A stretch of DNA of 40,863 nt from JANNYA01 sp031422315. GTDB lineage: Bacteria; Pseudomonadota; Gammaproteobacteria; Xanthomonadales; SZUA-5. This document shows positions 1-9,409 of this stretch, one piece after another. How positions within the stretch are numbered: the stretch's first letter is position 1; every line of letters starts with the position of its first letter. The stretch covers positions 1 to 40,863 of the forward strand of contig JANOQN010000048.1 of the NCBI GenBank assembly GCA_031422315.1, in the 5' to 3' direction. Both the position numbers and the translations under genes were made by a program. The notes beneath the pieces were generated by a model that saw only the letters and a list, made by a program, of their open reading frames with translations, searched no databases and was not told the DNA's origin.

Positions 1-367
1 TCAACTATGCCTAAATCAAGGCGCGTCAAGGGTTCGCTACGCCAGCTTCGCTGCCCTTGACTCGTTCACGACTAAAGCAAGCTGTACGCTCAACATCGTA
101 AATCTATTTGAAAATCACACGGCGTTGCGCGAAGTGCCAAAAATTCCAGTTGAAGTAAAACAGTTAGCGCGGTAGCTGTCTCCCAACAGCAAGGTGTAAT
201 AACACAAGCTTTATGGTTGACGCGATCAGCGTGATGGCAACTGCGGCTAACAACGCGCTCAATTGGTGGCTGATGCGGTAGCGTCCAGGAATGAAGCGCG
301 AATCTCGGGTAAAGGCTAGCTCACGGATTTTCTTCGAAAAGAAAATCCAATAGAAGCTGTAAAAACG
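1..367. other. Left edge without an intact gene
   Basis: No reading frame with coding character could be supported here. The stretch holds one clear inverted repeat with 8-bp arms, GTCAAGGG at 25-32 and CCCTTGAC at 54-61, separated by 21 bases. The right part (about 200-367) probably contains frame-broken sequence from the ATP-grasp gene whose tail lies at 368-580, but I could not assemble a convincing frame. Confidence 0.4.
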
Positions 368-580
368 GTGGACCTGGCGTACGTGCAGGACGCCGCAGTG
401 CCAGCGATCGTTGCAGAAGTTGCAACGCTAGTGCAGAGCCCGTTTTATTCGGTGGATGTTGTCGAAAAAGTGAGTGGCGAACTGGTGATTATCGAACTAG
501 GAGATGGTCAGGTGTCTGACCGGAAGAAGTGGTCCGCCAGCAGATTTGCCGAAGTGGCGAATGCTTCATCCTGCGGTTAA
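368..580 (+). pseudogene. C-terminal remnant of an ATP-grasp domain protein (DUF4343-like)
   Basis: A 70-codon frame beginning at a GTG. Its core, SPFYSVDVVEK followed by a short gap and IELGDGQVSD, resembles the last strand-loop region of small bacterial ATP-grasp proteins of the DUF4343 type, where the acidic and Gly residues of ELGDGQVS belong to the nucleotide/metal end of the fold. Such proteins are usually 230-300 residues long, so more than two thirds is missing. The upstream DNA has stops in this frame and no ribosome binding site fits the GTG. I read this as the 3' end of a decayed gene rather than a functional small protein. The family assignment rests on the motif alone. Confidence 0.5.
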
Positions 581-617
581 TCGTTGGCAATAATGCAAAC
601 CCCATAGGTAAACTAAA

Positions 618-1367
618 ATGCTTAAGAACCTTTTTAAACGACTGGGACTCGTTCGCGAGTCGGTAACACAAGCTGAGACATCATCAAATTCGGCAGCTGA
701 GGCACTTAAGCGAGAGATCGAGGCGCGCGACAACGTTGATCCGCTGATCGGTGCCAAGATGGGCAGCACTGAGGTCCTTCAGTACCTGATTGCGGGTCTC
801 AAATCAGACAACCGAGTTCACATCGAATCGCTTTTATGCGCTATTGGCGCACTCGCAGGTTATTCCTGCCAAGCCAGTTTGCGCGCACAAGCGCTCGAAC
901 AAGGGCTTCCTGAAAATGCCTTCTTCACGCTTGTCGAAACAACAGACGGCAAGACCTATTTTTTCGGCGACCCGCTAAACCGGCCATTGGCAGAATCAGA
1001 GCATTCGGTGTGGGGGCTAGCTGTTGGCGGAGCAGAGAAAGCAAGCTGCATCGTGCTGCCCGACATCGCCGACATGTTTAGACATGCAAGCCAAACCGTA
1101 GGAGGAAAAGACTTTGGTATTCCGCGCATGGCGCAGCAACACCAACCGAGCGACACGCCTGCCAACTATTTAAAATCGATCTGGCCCGCGACTCATCTGC
1201 TCGCCATACGCTACTGCATGCGAGCCAATGATTGGCCCATTTTGTATGGGTTGGTGGCGCAAGAGGCGATCTACATGGCAAGAGATATCGTCGATCCAGT
1301 ACTCGCACTGACGCTCGTTATGGAAAGTGCAATACCGATGTCCAAGGTAGATATAGGAGCGCTGTAG
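618..1367 (+). CDS. Hypothetical protein, 249 aa
   Basis: I do not recognise a family. The ATG at 618 gives 249 residues with a basic start (MLKNLFKRLGL), then a polar stretch to about residue 45, then a mixed alpha/beta body. There is no signal peptide and no clear membrane segment, so it is probably cytoplasmic. The middle contains a Tyr-Phe-Phe-Gly-Asp (YFFGD) segment near residue 115, and the last third is helix-rich with the pattern HLLAIRYCMRANDWP. Codon use and length support a real gene. Neighbours are a decayed ATP-grasp gene upstream and a truncated Cys-rich frame downstream, so it sits in a patchy, possibly acquired region that gives no functional clue. Confidence 0.6.
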   Translation: MLKNLFKRLGLVRESVTQAETSSNSAAEALKREIEARDNVDPLIGAKMGSTEVLQYLIAGLKSDNRVHIESLLCAIGALAGYSCQASLRAQALEQGLPENAFFTLVETTDGKTYFFGDPLNRPLAESEHSVWGLAVGGAEKASCIVLPDIADMFRHASQTVGGKDFGIPRMAQQHQPSDTPANYLKSIWPATHLLAIRYCMRANDWPILYGLVAQEAIYMARDIVDPVLALTLVMESAIPMSKVDIGAL

Positions 1368-1437
1368 CCTTTTTTTCGATCAAACTTCAGATCTAGCATA
1401 GTAAAAAGCAACCCAAACTGATGTAGGGACTAGGTCT

Positions 1438-1577
1438 CGATCCCGCAGGGATCGCAGAAGGTAGCCGGTGCGTCGTAGTCGCGAAACGGCGAAGACCACC
1501 GGAAACCATGCGAAAGTCATATCGACCCCGGCGGGGTCGCACAGGGCATCTGCGACCCCTGGCGGGGTGGACGAATG
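1438..1577. repeat. Cluster of short palindromic hairpin repeats
   Basis: Three GC-rich palindromes of one type occur close together: CGATCCC-GCA-GGGATCG at 1438-1454, CGACCCC-GGC-GGGGTCG at 1523-1539, and an imperfect GACCCCTGGCGGGGT at about 1554-1568. Each would form a 6-7 bp stem with a 3-base loop. They lie partly inside the first 36 codons of the frame at 1468-1758, which suggests those codons are repeat-derived and not original protein sequence. REP-like elements of this kind are common in proteobacterial genomes. Confidence 0.65.
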
Positions 1578-1758
1578 CGAGTGCCCATGCGGAAACGACG
1601 CGTTCGAAATTACCGTTGGGGTGTCGCTCTATGACGGTAGTGAAGATGTTCGGTGGTCATACCTCGGCTGCCGTTGCCCAAAGTGCTGGCTAACAGCCGT
1701 TTATGGTGATTGGAAGAATGAATTTAACGGCTATCAGTCGCTGCTTAAAAAGGTGTAG
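1468..1758 (+). pseudogene. Truncated Cys-rich protein (C-terminal domain only)
   Basis: The frame opens at a GTG and encodes 96 residues. The first 36 or so are low-quality sequence coinciding with palindromic repeats. From about residue 37 it becomes protein-like: CECPCGNDAFEI, then YLGCRCPKCWL and a final VYGDWKNEFNGY. The two Cys pairs (CPCG and CRCPKC) look like a small zinc-ribbon. The conserved-looking Trp/Tyr-rich end suggests the C-terminal domain of a longer uncharacterised protein whose 5' part was replaced by repeats. I know of no function. It could still be expressed as a short protein, but no good ribosome binding site precedes the GTG. Confidence 0.4.
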
Positions 1759-1828
1759 GAACTTGCGATTGCCGTACGTGACTTTTTACAGGCACAAAAT
1801 TCTATGCGATTGCAGGTAGTTAGACCCG

Positions 1829-2425
1829 ATGATTGAGATAGCCATTGAACTAAGAAACGGCGGCAGAAACGAAGATCGCGCGGCGACTTTTTCAAACGCA
1901 GATACTGCGGTTTTTGTGCTGGCTGACGGCGCAGGAGGCGTTGGAAGTGGCGCACGCGCTGCGGAGGTGGTTGTGTACGAGGCGCAAGCGCTAATTCATG
2001 GGCACCATAAAAGCGCGCTTGCAGCGCTTGCAGCCGCCGAAACTCGCATCGAAGCGTTTGGCGGCATGTCTACCGGCATCATCGTACTGTTGCGTCACGG
2101 GCAATTGACTGGCGTTAGCTGCGGAGATTCAAAGGCTTGGCTTTTTTCCAAAAATCGTGTGCTTGAACTTACGTCCAACCAGATACGCAAACCGTTGTTG
2201 GGTAGCGGTGGAACGTTAGTTGAGTTTGGCCCTGAGCCATTCAATGGTAGGCTACTGCTGGCGAGCGATGGCCTAGTGAATTACGCACAGGCGAGCAAGA
2301 TTGCTTGCAACGCAGTGCTTGAAAACATTCACGAAGCTGCAACCTCTTTGGCCGAGCTGCCGAGGTTAAAATCGGGTAAATTTCCAGACGATGTTGCTAT
2401 TTTGTTAGCTGACGCCAGCGCATGA
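1829..2425 (+). CDS. PP2C-family serine/threonine protein phosphatase
   Basis: This 198-residue protein carries the PP2C (PPM) motif series in order: NEDR near residue 14 with the first metal-binding Asp, LADGAGG near 31-37, STGIIVLL near 80, CGDSKAWL near 97, LASDGL near 147, and PDDVAILL near 187 with the final metal-binding Asp. These Asp residues coordinate the Mn/Mg pair that removes phosphate from Ser/Thr. It is slightly shorter than the usual 230-250-residue bacterial PP2C but all core motifs are present. There is no signal peptide or membrane segment, so it is cytosolic. Two Ser/Thr kinases lie elsewhere in the window but too far away to assume a pairing. Confidence 0.88.
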   Translation: MIEIAIELRNGGRNEDRAATFSNADTAVFVLADGAGGVGSGARAAEVVVYEAQALIHGHHKSALAALAAAETRIEAFGGMSTGIIVLLRHGQLTGVSCGDSKAWLFSKNRVLELTSNQIRKPLLGSGGTLVEFGPEPFNGRLLLASDGLVNYAQASKIACNAVLENIHEAATSLAELPRLKSGKFPDDVAILLADASA

Positions 2426-2456
2426 ACTTATCTCTAGCCTTTATCGAGCCCCCAAC

Positions 2457-2864
2457 ATGCCGCAGCAGCTAATCTACCCCATGGCAGCGCACGTCCTACT
2501 TGCGGCGCTACTTTATGCGCTGCTGACCCTGTTCCGCGCGCCCAGCATTTGGGGGCTAGGGCGCCTGCCAGATGGTTCAAACCCCTGGGCAAAGCTTGAG
2601 CCTCGTCTTAGCGCGAATCTTTCCAATCAATTTGAGTGGCCACTGCTATTTTATGTCGCGTGTTTGCTATTGATCCAACAGGTAGGCCTGGATCCGCTCG
2701 CGCCTTGGCTTGCATGGGCCTTTATTGGCGGAAGGGTGATCCACAGTGGTGTTCAGATTTTCACGAGCAACGTGCGGCTTCGAGGGCTTGTTTTTACTAT
2801 CAATTTTTTGGCGGTTTTGGGACTCTGGGTGATTGTTTTGCGAAATGCCGGTTCGGCGGAGTAG
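2457..2864 (+). CDS. MAPEG-family integral membrane protein
   Basis: The 135-residue sequence has about four hydrophobic helices (near residues 8-28, 61-77, 83-97 and 112-130). It carries the MAPEG signature: an E-PRLSANLSNQFEWP stretch around residues 48-63 and an IHSGVQIFTSNVRLRG stretch around 95-110. MAPEG proteins are inner-membrane relatives of microsomal glutathione S-transferase and eicosanoid enzymes; bacterial members mostly have unknown substrates. Length and topology fit the family. It begins 31 bases after the PP2C gene on the same strand and could share its transcript. The ribosome binding site is weak. Confidence 0.85.
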   Translation: MPQQLIYPMAAHVLLAALLYALLTLFRAPSIWGLGRLPDGSNPWAKLEPRLSANLSNQFEWPLLFYVACLLLIQQVGLDPLAPWLAWAFIGGRVIHSGVQIFTSNVRLRGLVFTINFLAVLGLWVIVLRNAGSAE

Positions 2865-2988
2865 CGACGAAAAGTTTTGCGCTCGTTGAATGCATACCTA
2901 TTCAGCCCAAGATTCTTGAACTGAATGATTGTAGGCAATCGGATTGGGCTACATTTCTAGGCTTCAACCAATTCGCAGGCGATGAATC

Positions 2989-4410
<1,422 letters not shown>

Positions 4411-4463
4411 TGACGACCCAGGTCCAATATTCGTTCGGTAAATTTTTGACACCTTTTCCTGGG

Positions 4464-4493
4464 TCCCCGCTTTCGCGGGGATGACGAGGTAGC
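4464..4493. repeat. Dispersed hairpin repeat, copy 1 (possible terminator)
   Basis: The hairpin TCCCCGC-TTTC-GCGGGGA lies at 4464-4481, followed by TGACGAGGTAGC. A 20-base part at 4474-4493 is identical, in reverse complement, to 17420-17439. Located 53 bases after the transporter stop codon, it may help end transcription, though no T-run follows. The same hairpin class (ATCCCCGC ... GCGGGGA) is scattered through many proteobacterial genomes. Confidence 0.75.
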
Positions 4494-4577
4494 GTTGATC
4501 TTTTTCAGCAAAAAACCATCTGACTCAGCATTCCTTTGCGTCAGCTAGCGCTGATTCAAATCTCGATTTACCAAAAA

Positions 4578-4606
4578 TTGACACAATAAACACCGAGTTC
4601 ACTTTA
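4578..4606 (+). promoter_or_regulatory. Possible sigma-70 promoter for the TonB-dependent receptor
   Basis: A consensus -35 hexamer TTGACA at 4578-4583 is followed 17 bases later by ACTTTA at 4601-4606, a poor -10. The distance to the preferred start codon at 4642 is plausible. The call depends on the -35 alone and is tentative. Confidence 0.3.
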
Positions 4607-4641
4607 GTTTGATGATTCTCCCTCATCAAACGGAATTCACC

Positions 4642-7098
4642 ATGCGTCTTACTGCGCTATCACTCGCCATTTCCCTATGCTTATCGAGCGTCAACGTTTT
4701 GGCGCAAGAAAGCGCTGCAGATTCTGCCAGCCCTAGCGCTGAGGAGATCGACACCATGGACGAGATTGTCGCGATTGGTACGCGCCAGAAAGGCCGAACC
4801 GTTGCCGAATCGGTAGCGCCAGTTGACGTGCTCAGCCCGGAAGAGCTGGAAAATTCCGGCACGCCGGATTTGCAATCCGTGCTGGCGCGTATGGTGCCTT
4901 CGTTCAATTTTCCGCGCACCGCGATCACGGATGCTTCTGACCACGTGCGACCCGCGCAGCTGCGCGGTTTAGCACCAGATCAAACGCTGGTATTGGTGAA
5001 CGGTAAACGCCGCCATCGCACCGCGATTATCAACGTTAACGGCACAGTCGGGCGCGGCTCTTCCCCGACGGACTTGAGTGCGATTCCAACGGCGGCGATC
5101 CAGCGCGTAGAAGTATTGCGTGATGGCGCAGCCGCGCAGTACGGCTCTGATGCAATTGCCGGCGTGATTAACATCGTACTCAAAGACGCTAGCGAAGGCG
5201 GCAGCGGCGATGTGCGTTACGGCATTCACGATAAAGGCGATGGCGAATTGGTGCAAGCTTCCGCCAATATTGGCGTGCCGATCGGCGTATCGGGTTTTGC
5301 CAATTTCAGCGCAGAATTTCGCGATAAAGCGCCGACGAATCGATCCGAAGCGGATAATCGCCAGCAATATCCTCTGGTCAACGGTCGGCCTGATCCGAGA
5401 GAGGCCAGCTTTGATCGCATCAATCATCAGTTTGGCGATGCGCGAACGGTCGATATTGGGCTGTTCGTCAATGCCGGGCTGCCGCTTGGTGATAGCGGAT
5501 CAGAGCTGTATGGCTTGATCAACTACGCGGATCGCGATGGCTCATCGGCGGGCTTTTTCCGCCGGGCGCTCGACGCGCGCAATATTCAAACGATTTACCC
5601 GAACGGGTTTTTGCCGCTGATTAACTCAGATTCCAGAGATTCAGCGATTTCCGGCGGCGTGCGCGGCACGGTCGGCGATTCTGGCTTTCAGTACGATTTT
5701 AGCCTCTCTTATGGGCGTTCCGAATTTGATTTCACGATAGCAAGATCGCTAAATGTGCAGCTTGGCCCAACCAGTCAAACCAGCTTTGATGCGGGTGCTT
5801 TGGGTTCCGATCAAACGACTTTCAACGCCGATTTCTCCAATAACTATGATCTCTCATGGTTCACTAGCGGGCTCAATTTTGCCTTTGGCTTGGAATATCG
5901 AAAGGAAGGCTTTGAGATTTCCGAAGGCGAACCCAATTCCTATTTTGGCACTGGCTCACAAGTTTTTCCTGGATTTAGGCCAAGCGATGCAATTGAAACG
6001 GATCGAAACAATTTGGCGCTCTACATGGATTTTGAAGGCAACGTCACAGAGGCGCTGAGCTTAGGCGCAGCCATTAGGGCGGAGGATTATTCCGATTTCG
6101 GGCAAACTACCAGCGGTAAGCTTTCCGGCCGTTTTGAATTTTCCGAAGCCGTTGCACTGCGCGCCACCGCGAGCACCGGCTTTCGTGCGCCCAATCTACA
6201 GCAGCAGTTTTACTCCACCACCAGCACCAATTTTATCAACGGCCAGCCCTTTGATATCCGCACTTTCCCGGTGACTTCACCGGTCGCGATTGCGCTCGGC
6301 GCGCAAAAATTGCAGGCTGAAGAAGCGAAGAATTTATCGCTCGGTATCGTGCTGACGCCGATAGACAATTTAAGCGTAACGCTGGACGCCTATCGCATTA
6401 AAATTGAAGATCGCATCGTGCTCAGCGAAAACCTAACTGGCACCGGCGTAACGGCATTTCTGGCCGCGCGCGGGTTTGCGGGCGTGACTGGTGGGCGCTA
6501 TTTTACCAACGCAGTTGACACCACCACTGAAGGTGCTGATTTGATAGGTCGCTATCAATATGCCGCGCCCGGCGAGCTAGGCCAGCTGACCACCACGGTG
6601 GGCTACAACTACAACAAAACCGAAATTGACCGCATTCAAGACAATCCGCCGCAGCTCGCTGCAGCTGGTTTGGCATTACAGCGCATTGGCCGAGTAGAAA
6701 TTGGACGCATAACCGAAGCCCCGCCGCGTTCAAAACTGATCTTGGGGCAAGATTGGTATTTAGGCGATTACAACGTGCGCTTGAACGCCACCCGCTACGG
6801 CAACTACGCACTTAGAAGTGCCAACCCGCTGCAAGATGAAACCTTCTCCGCCGAATGGGTGGTGGATCTCTCCGCAGGCTATCAGCTTGGTAACTTTGCT
6901 TTTACGGTGGGCGCGGAAAACCTCAACAACAACTTCCCGCAGCGGCTACGCAAAATCTTGCTGACTGACAGCAATGGTTTCGTCAGTTCCAGCCCGCTTG
7001 ATAATAGCTTCACCGGAATTTTGCCTTATGCCCGCGGCGAAGCACCTTTTGGCTTCAATGGCCGGTTCTACTATGCGAAGGTTAATTTTAGCTATTGA
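4642..7098 (+). CDS. TonB-dependent outer membrane receptor
   Basis: An 818-residue receptor. The frame is open from a TTG at 4609, but the ATG at 4642 puts a normal signal peptide (basic start, hydrophobic core, VLA-QE cleavage near residue 22) at the N-terminus, so I prefer it. After a TonB-box-like DEIVAIGTR comes the plug domain, with PAQLRGLAPDQTLVLVNGKR and VEVLRDGAAAQYGSDAIAGVINIVLK. A 22-strand beta-barrel follows, ending in an aromatic terminal strand (FYYAKVNFSY). Such receptors take up siderophores, vitamins or oligosaccharides using TonB energy. The neighbouring sugar porter suggests a carbohydrate ligand; this is inference. Confidence 0.95.
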   Translation: MRLTALSLAISLCLSSVNVLAQESAADSASPSAEEIDTMDEIVAIGTRQKGRTVAESVAPVDVLSPEELENSGTPDLQSVLARMVPSFNFPRTAITDASDHVRPAQLRGLAPDQTLVLVNGKRRHRTAIINVNGTVGRGSSPTDLSAIPTAAIQRVEVLRDGAAAQYGSDAIAGVINIVLKDASEGGSGDVRYGIHDKGDGELVQASANIGVPIGVSGFANFSAEFRDKAPTNRSEADNRQQYPLVNGRPDPREASFDRINHQFGDARTVDIGLFVNAGLPLGDSGSELYGLINYADRDGSSAGFFRRALDARNIQTIYPNGFLPLINSDSRDSAISGGVRGTVGDSGFQYDFSLSYGRSEFDFTIARSLNVQLGPTSQTSFDAGALGSDQTTFNADFSNNYDLSWFTSGLNFAFGLEYRKEGFEISEGEPNSYFGTGSQVFPGFRPSDAIETDRNNLALYMDFEGNVTEALSLGAAIRAEDYSDFGQTTSGKLSGRFEFSEAVALRATASTGFRAPNLQQQFYSTTSTNFINGQPFDIRTFPVTSPVAIALGAQKLQAEEAKNLSLGIVLTPIDNLSVTLDAYRIKIEDRIVLSENLTGTGVTAFLAARGFAGVTGGRYFTNAVDTTTEGADLIGRYQYAAPGELGQLTTTVGYNYNKTEIDRIQDNPPQLAAAGLALQRIGRVEIGRITEAPPRSKLILGQDWYLGDYNVRLNATRYGNYALRSANPLQDETFSAEWVVDLSAGYQLGNFAFTVGAENLNNNFPQRLRKILLTDSNGFVSSSPLDNSFTGILPYARGEAPFGFNGRFYYAKVNFSY

Positions 7099-7399
7099 GG
7101 TAACGTGAAAATCAACCCAGACTCCTCTACTTATGAAGCAAATCATAGGTTTAGCGTGAGGAGACTGGCATGAATTTTACCCCTATCGAAACCTTAAGCC
7201 CTCACGGTCAACCACGCGGATGAATCATATTATCGGCACATTGACCGGGAGGGAGAGGCATGTTTTTGGTATCGTCGCCAGATCTATTGCCGCAGCGAAC
7301 TGCCACATCGTTTTAAATTGCAGCCACACGTTGGCGCAAGCGCTCACGTAACCCCGCAGCTTGGGTATACTTGAGCCCAATGTCACTCGAGAAGAATCC
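7099..7399. other. Intergenic stretch with short Shine-Dalgarno-led frames
   Basis: No established gene was found. Three very short frames are visible: a GTG frame at 7105-7173 (22 codons), an ATG frame at 7170-7223 (17 codons) preceded by GAGGAG, and an ATG frame at 7260-7316 (18 codons) preceded by GGGAGAG. The first two overlap by 4 bases. They may be leader peptides or remnants of a decayed gene; none resembles a known peptide. A promoter for rsfS is expected in the last 100 bases but no clear one is visible. No terminator is seen after the receptor gene. Confidence 0.3.
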
Positions 7400-8209
7400 G
7401 TGAGCCAAGCCACTAAAGCGCCCTCAAAATCTACCGCGAAAAAAATTCCTGCCGCCAAGCAGATTTCGGCCAGCCCGCCGACTAAAGCGGCAGTCAAAGT
7501 AGCTGCCAAAAAGGTAGCTGCCAAAAAAGTAATTATTAAACCGGTTGCCGTTAAAACATTGGCGAAAATACTTGCCGTCAAAGTGGTAGCAAAGAAAACG
7601 GTTGCAAAGAAAACTCTAGCCGCCGTAGAAAAATTACCGACAACGAAACCTGCTTCAGCAAAAGCCGCGCCAATAACAAAGTCAGCTGCGAAGAAAACGG
7701 CAGTAACGAAGGTTACCGCAAAGCCAGTCGTCGCTAAGAAAAGCGCTGCGAAAAAAACAGCGGCTAAGAAATCCGCTTCGGCAAAACCAACGATGACCGC
7801 GCTTGAATCTGCACTAAAAGTGGCGGCGAAGCGGCCTGCATCAGGCTTGCCTAAGCGCAGCAGTAAGCCGGTTGATCCACTAAAAGCCGTCATCATGAAA
7901 GCCGTAGAAGATCTTAAAGCGAAGGATGTGATCGTGCTTGACGTGCGTTCGCGCACCACCGTTACCGATGAGCTAATTATTGCGACCGGCACCTCGACTC
8001 GGCATGTCAAATCGATTGCTGATAGCGTGGTCAAAGCCTGCAAAGCCTTTGGAATTCCCCCAATTGGCGTGGAAGGCGAGGGCAGTGCTGAGTGGGTGCT
8101 GGTTGATCTGGGTGATTATGTAGTGCATGTTTTTCAGGCGGAAATGCGCGAATTCTATGCGCTGGAAAAATTGTGGGGCAGCAATACGCCGATTGACAAT
8201 TCCCTCTAA
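7400..8209 (+). CDS. rsfS: Ribosomal silencing factor RsfS with long Lys/Ala-rich N-terminal tail
   Basis: RsfS (YbeB/Iojap) binds uL14 on the 50S subunit and blocks subunit joining when nutrients are short. The RsfS domain fills the last 110 residues or so: PLKAVIMKAVEDLKAKDV, then TDELIIATGTSTRHVKSIAD and GEGSAEWVLVDLGDYVVHVF, ending in FYALEKLWG. The usual protein is about 105-125 residues. Here an extra 155 residues precede it, made of AKK/AAKK/VAKK repeats like histone H1-type or AlgP-type tails. I choose the GTG at 7400 because GAGAAGA lies 8 bases upstream; the frame remains open back to a TTG at 7361. It lies 19 bases before rlmH, the classic partner; nadD, often upstream, is absent. 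Confidence 0.92.
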   Translation: MSQATKAPSKSTAKKIPAAKQISASPPTKAAVKVAAKKVAAKKVIIKPVAVKTLAKILAVKVVAKKTVAKKTLAAVEKLPTTKPASAKAAPITKSAAKKTAVTKVTAKPVVAKKSAAKKTAAKKSASAKPTMTALESALKVAAKRPASGLPKRSSKPVDPLKAVIMKAVEDLKAKDVIVLDVRSRTTVTDELIIATGTSTRHVKSIADSVVKACKAFGIPPIGVEGEGSAEWVLVDLGDYVVHVFQAEMREFYALEKLWGSNTPIDNSL

Positions 8210-8228
8210 AAAAACGCTTTGTACCTGA

Positions 8229-8711
8229 GTGAAAGCGCTGGTAGTTAGCCTGTGTGACAAGGTGCCTGCTTGGGTCAAGGAAGGGTTTGCCGACTACCAA
8301 GCTAGGCTCAAGCAGAGTTTGCCTCTGGAGGTTTTGGACTTGAGCTTGGGCCAGCGCGGCAAAAATGCAGATTTAAAACGCGTACTAGCCGATGAAGGCC
8401 AGCGCATGCAGCGCGCAATTCCAAAAAATAGCCGCGTAATTGCACTCGATGGCGATGGCGCGAATTGGAGCTCTGAGCAACTTGCGCAGCAGCTTGCCAG
8501 TTGGCAACAAGAAGGCCGCGATTTATGTTTTCTAATCGGCGGCCCAGATGGACTTGATACCAGCTGCTTACAAGCTGCGCATACAAAGCTCAGCCTAGGT
8601 GCTATGACACTGCCGCACGCGCTAGTGCGGATTATCTTGGCCGAACAGCTGTTTCGCGCGGTGTGTGTGCTGAGCAATCATCCGTATCACCGGGCTGGTA
8701 AAATTAATTGA
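8229..8711 (+). CDS. rlmH: 23S rRNA (pseudouridine1915-N3)-methyltransferase RlmH
   Basis: RlmH is a SPOUT-class enzyme that methylates pseudouridine 1915 in helix 69 of 23S rRNA on assembled 70S ribosomes. At 160 residues it matches the family length. Visible features are the GGPDGL motif of the SAM-binding knot near residue 103, the LSLGAMTLPHALVRIILAEQ segment, and the C-terminal HPYHR. The start is a GTG at 8229. The gene follows rsfS by 19 bases and its stop overlaps the TTG start of bioD, so rsfS-rlmH-bioD-DUF2069 looks like one transcript. Confidence 0.96.
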   Translation: MKALVVSLCDKVPAWVKEGFADYQARLKQSLPLEVLDLSLGQRGKNADLKRVLADEGQRMQRAIPKNSRVIALDGDGANWSSEQLAQQLASWQQEGRDLCFLIGGPDGLDTSCLQAAHTKLSLGAMTLPHALVRIILAEQLFRAVCVLSNHPYHRAGKIN

Positions 8712-9409
8712 AAAGTTTCCTCATTACTGGCACGGATACCGGTGCTGGTAAAACCACGTTTAGCTGCGGGCTGCTGCGTGCAGCGCAGCAAAAATCACTC
8801 ATCGTGCGCGCCATGAAGCCAATTGCGAGCGGCGCTGAAATGACCTCCAGCGGCTGGCAAAACGATGATGCAGTACAGCTTTTGACAGCGCAAAATTTGT
8901 CTGTCGAGCGCTACTCGCAAGTCAATCCCTACTGTTTTGCCGAGGCGATAGCGCCACATTTGGCGCAGCAATTGGCGGCTATAAACGTTGATCCACATCG
9001 CATCCGCACGCAATTTGATGCACTCGCACAGGGTGCCGCGCTGATGTTGGTGGAGGGTGCAGGCGGATTTTTATCACCGCTCGCAACGCTCGCAGATGGT
9101 GATTTTCTAGATCATGCCGATTTGGCCAAGCTGCTTGGAATATCAGATGTGCTTTTAGTGGTGGGCTTGAAACTAGGCTGCATCAATCATGCAAGGCTGA
9201 CCGAGCAAGCAATTAAGGCCGCTGGTTTGAACTGCGTCGGCACTATTTTGAGCGTGCTTGACCCTGATATGCCCGCAATAGCTGGCAATATCGAGTCGCT
9301 CAAACGATTACTAATTGCGCCGGTACTTGCAACTTTCGATGCGCGTGAGCCAGACTCAATGGCGGGCGTGTTGGAGATCATCATGAGTAGCGCACAGGCT
9401 GCGTGTTAG
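8708..9409 (+). CDS. bioD: Dethiobiotin synthetase BioD
   Basis: BioD closes the ureido ring of dethiobiotin from 7,8-diaminopelargonate, CO2 and ATP, the penultimate step of biotin synthesis. The N-terminus carries the P-loop ITGTDTGAGKTT (residues 6-17), followed by MKPIASGAE with the substrate-contacting Lys, and VEGAGGFLSP in the middle, the second signature of the family. It is 233 residues long, normal for BioD. The start is a TTG at 8708 that overlaps the rlmH stop by 4 bases, suggesting translational coupling. Biotin genes are split in this window: bioF and a BioH candidate lie about 20 kb away, and bioA, bioB and bioC are not seen. Confidence 0.95.
   Translation: MKSFLITGTDTGAGKTTFSCGLLRAAQQKSLIVRAMKPIASGAEMTSSGWQNDDAVQLLTAQNLSVERYSQVNPYCFAEAIAPHLAQQLAAINVDPHRIRTQFDALAQGAALMLVEGAGGFLSPLATLADGDFLDHADLAKLLGISDVLLVVGLKLGCINHARLTEQAIKAAGLNCVGTILSVLDPDMPAIAGNIESLKRLLIAPVLATFDAREPDSMAGVLEIIMSSAQAAC

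Noticed and set aside
1..70. Possible integron attC site, because of TCAAC near the edge and the GTCAAGGG/CCCTTGAC arms
   Set aside because: No GTTRRRY core site is found at the right distance, the outer arms do not pair, and no second similar site occurs between the small genes downstream.
4969..5427. Minus-strand frame opposite the TonB-dependent receptor
   Set aside because: The plus-strand receptor is unambiguous; the antisense frame has no family features.
7225..8043. Minus-strand open frame of 272 codons opposite rsfS
   Set aside because: Its Ala/Phe/Val-rich repeats are the antisense of the AAKK codons in rsfS; there is no domain and no start signal.
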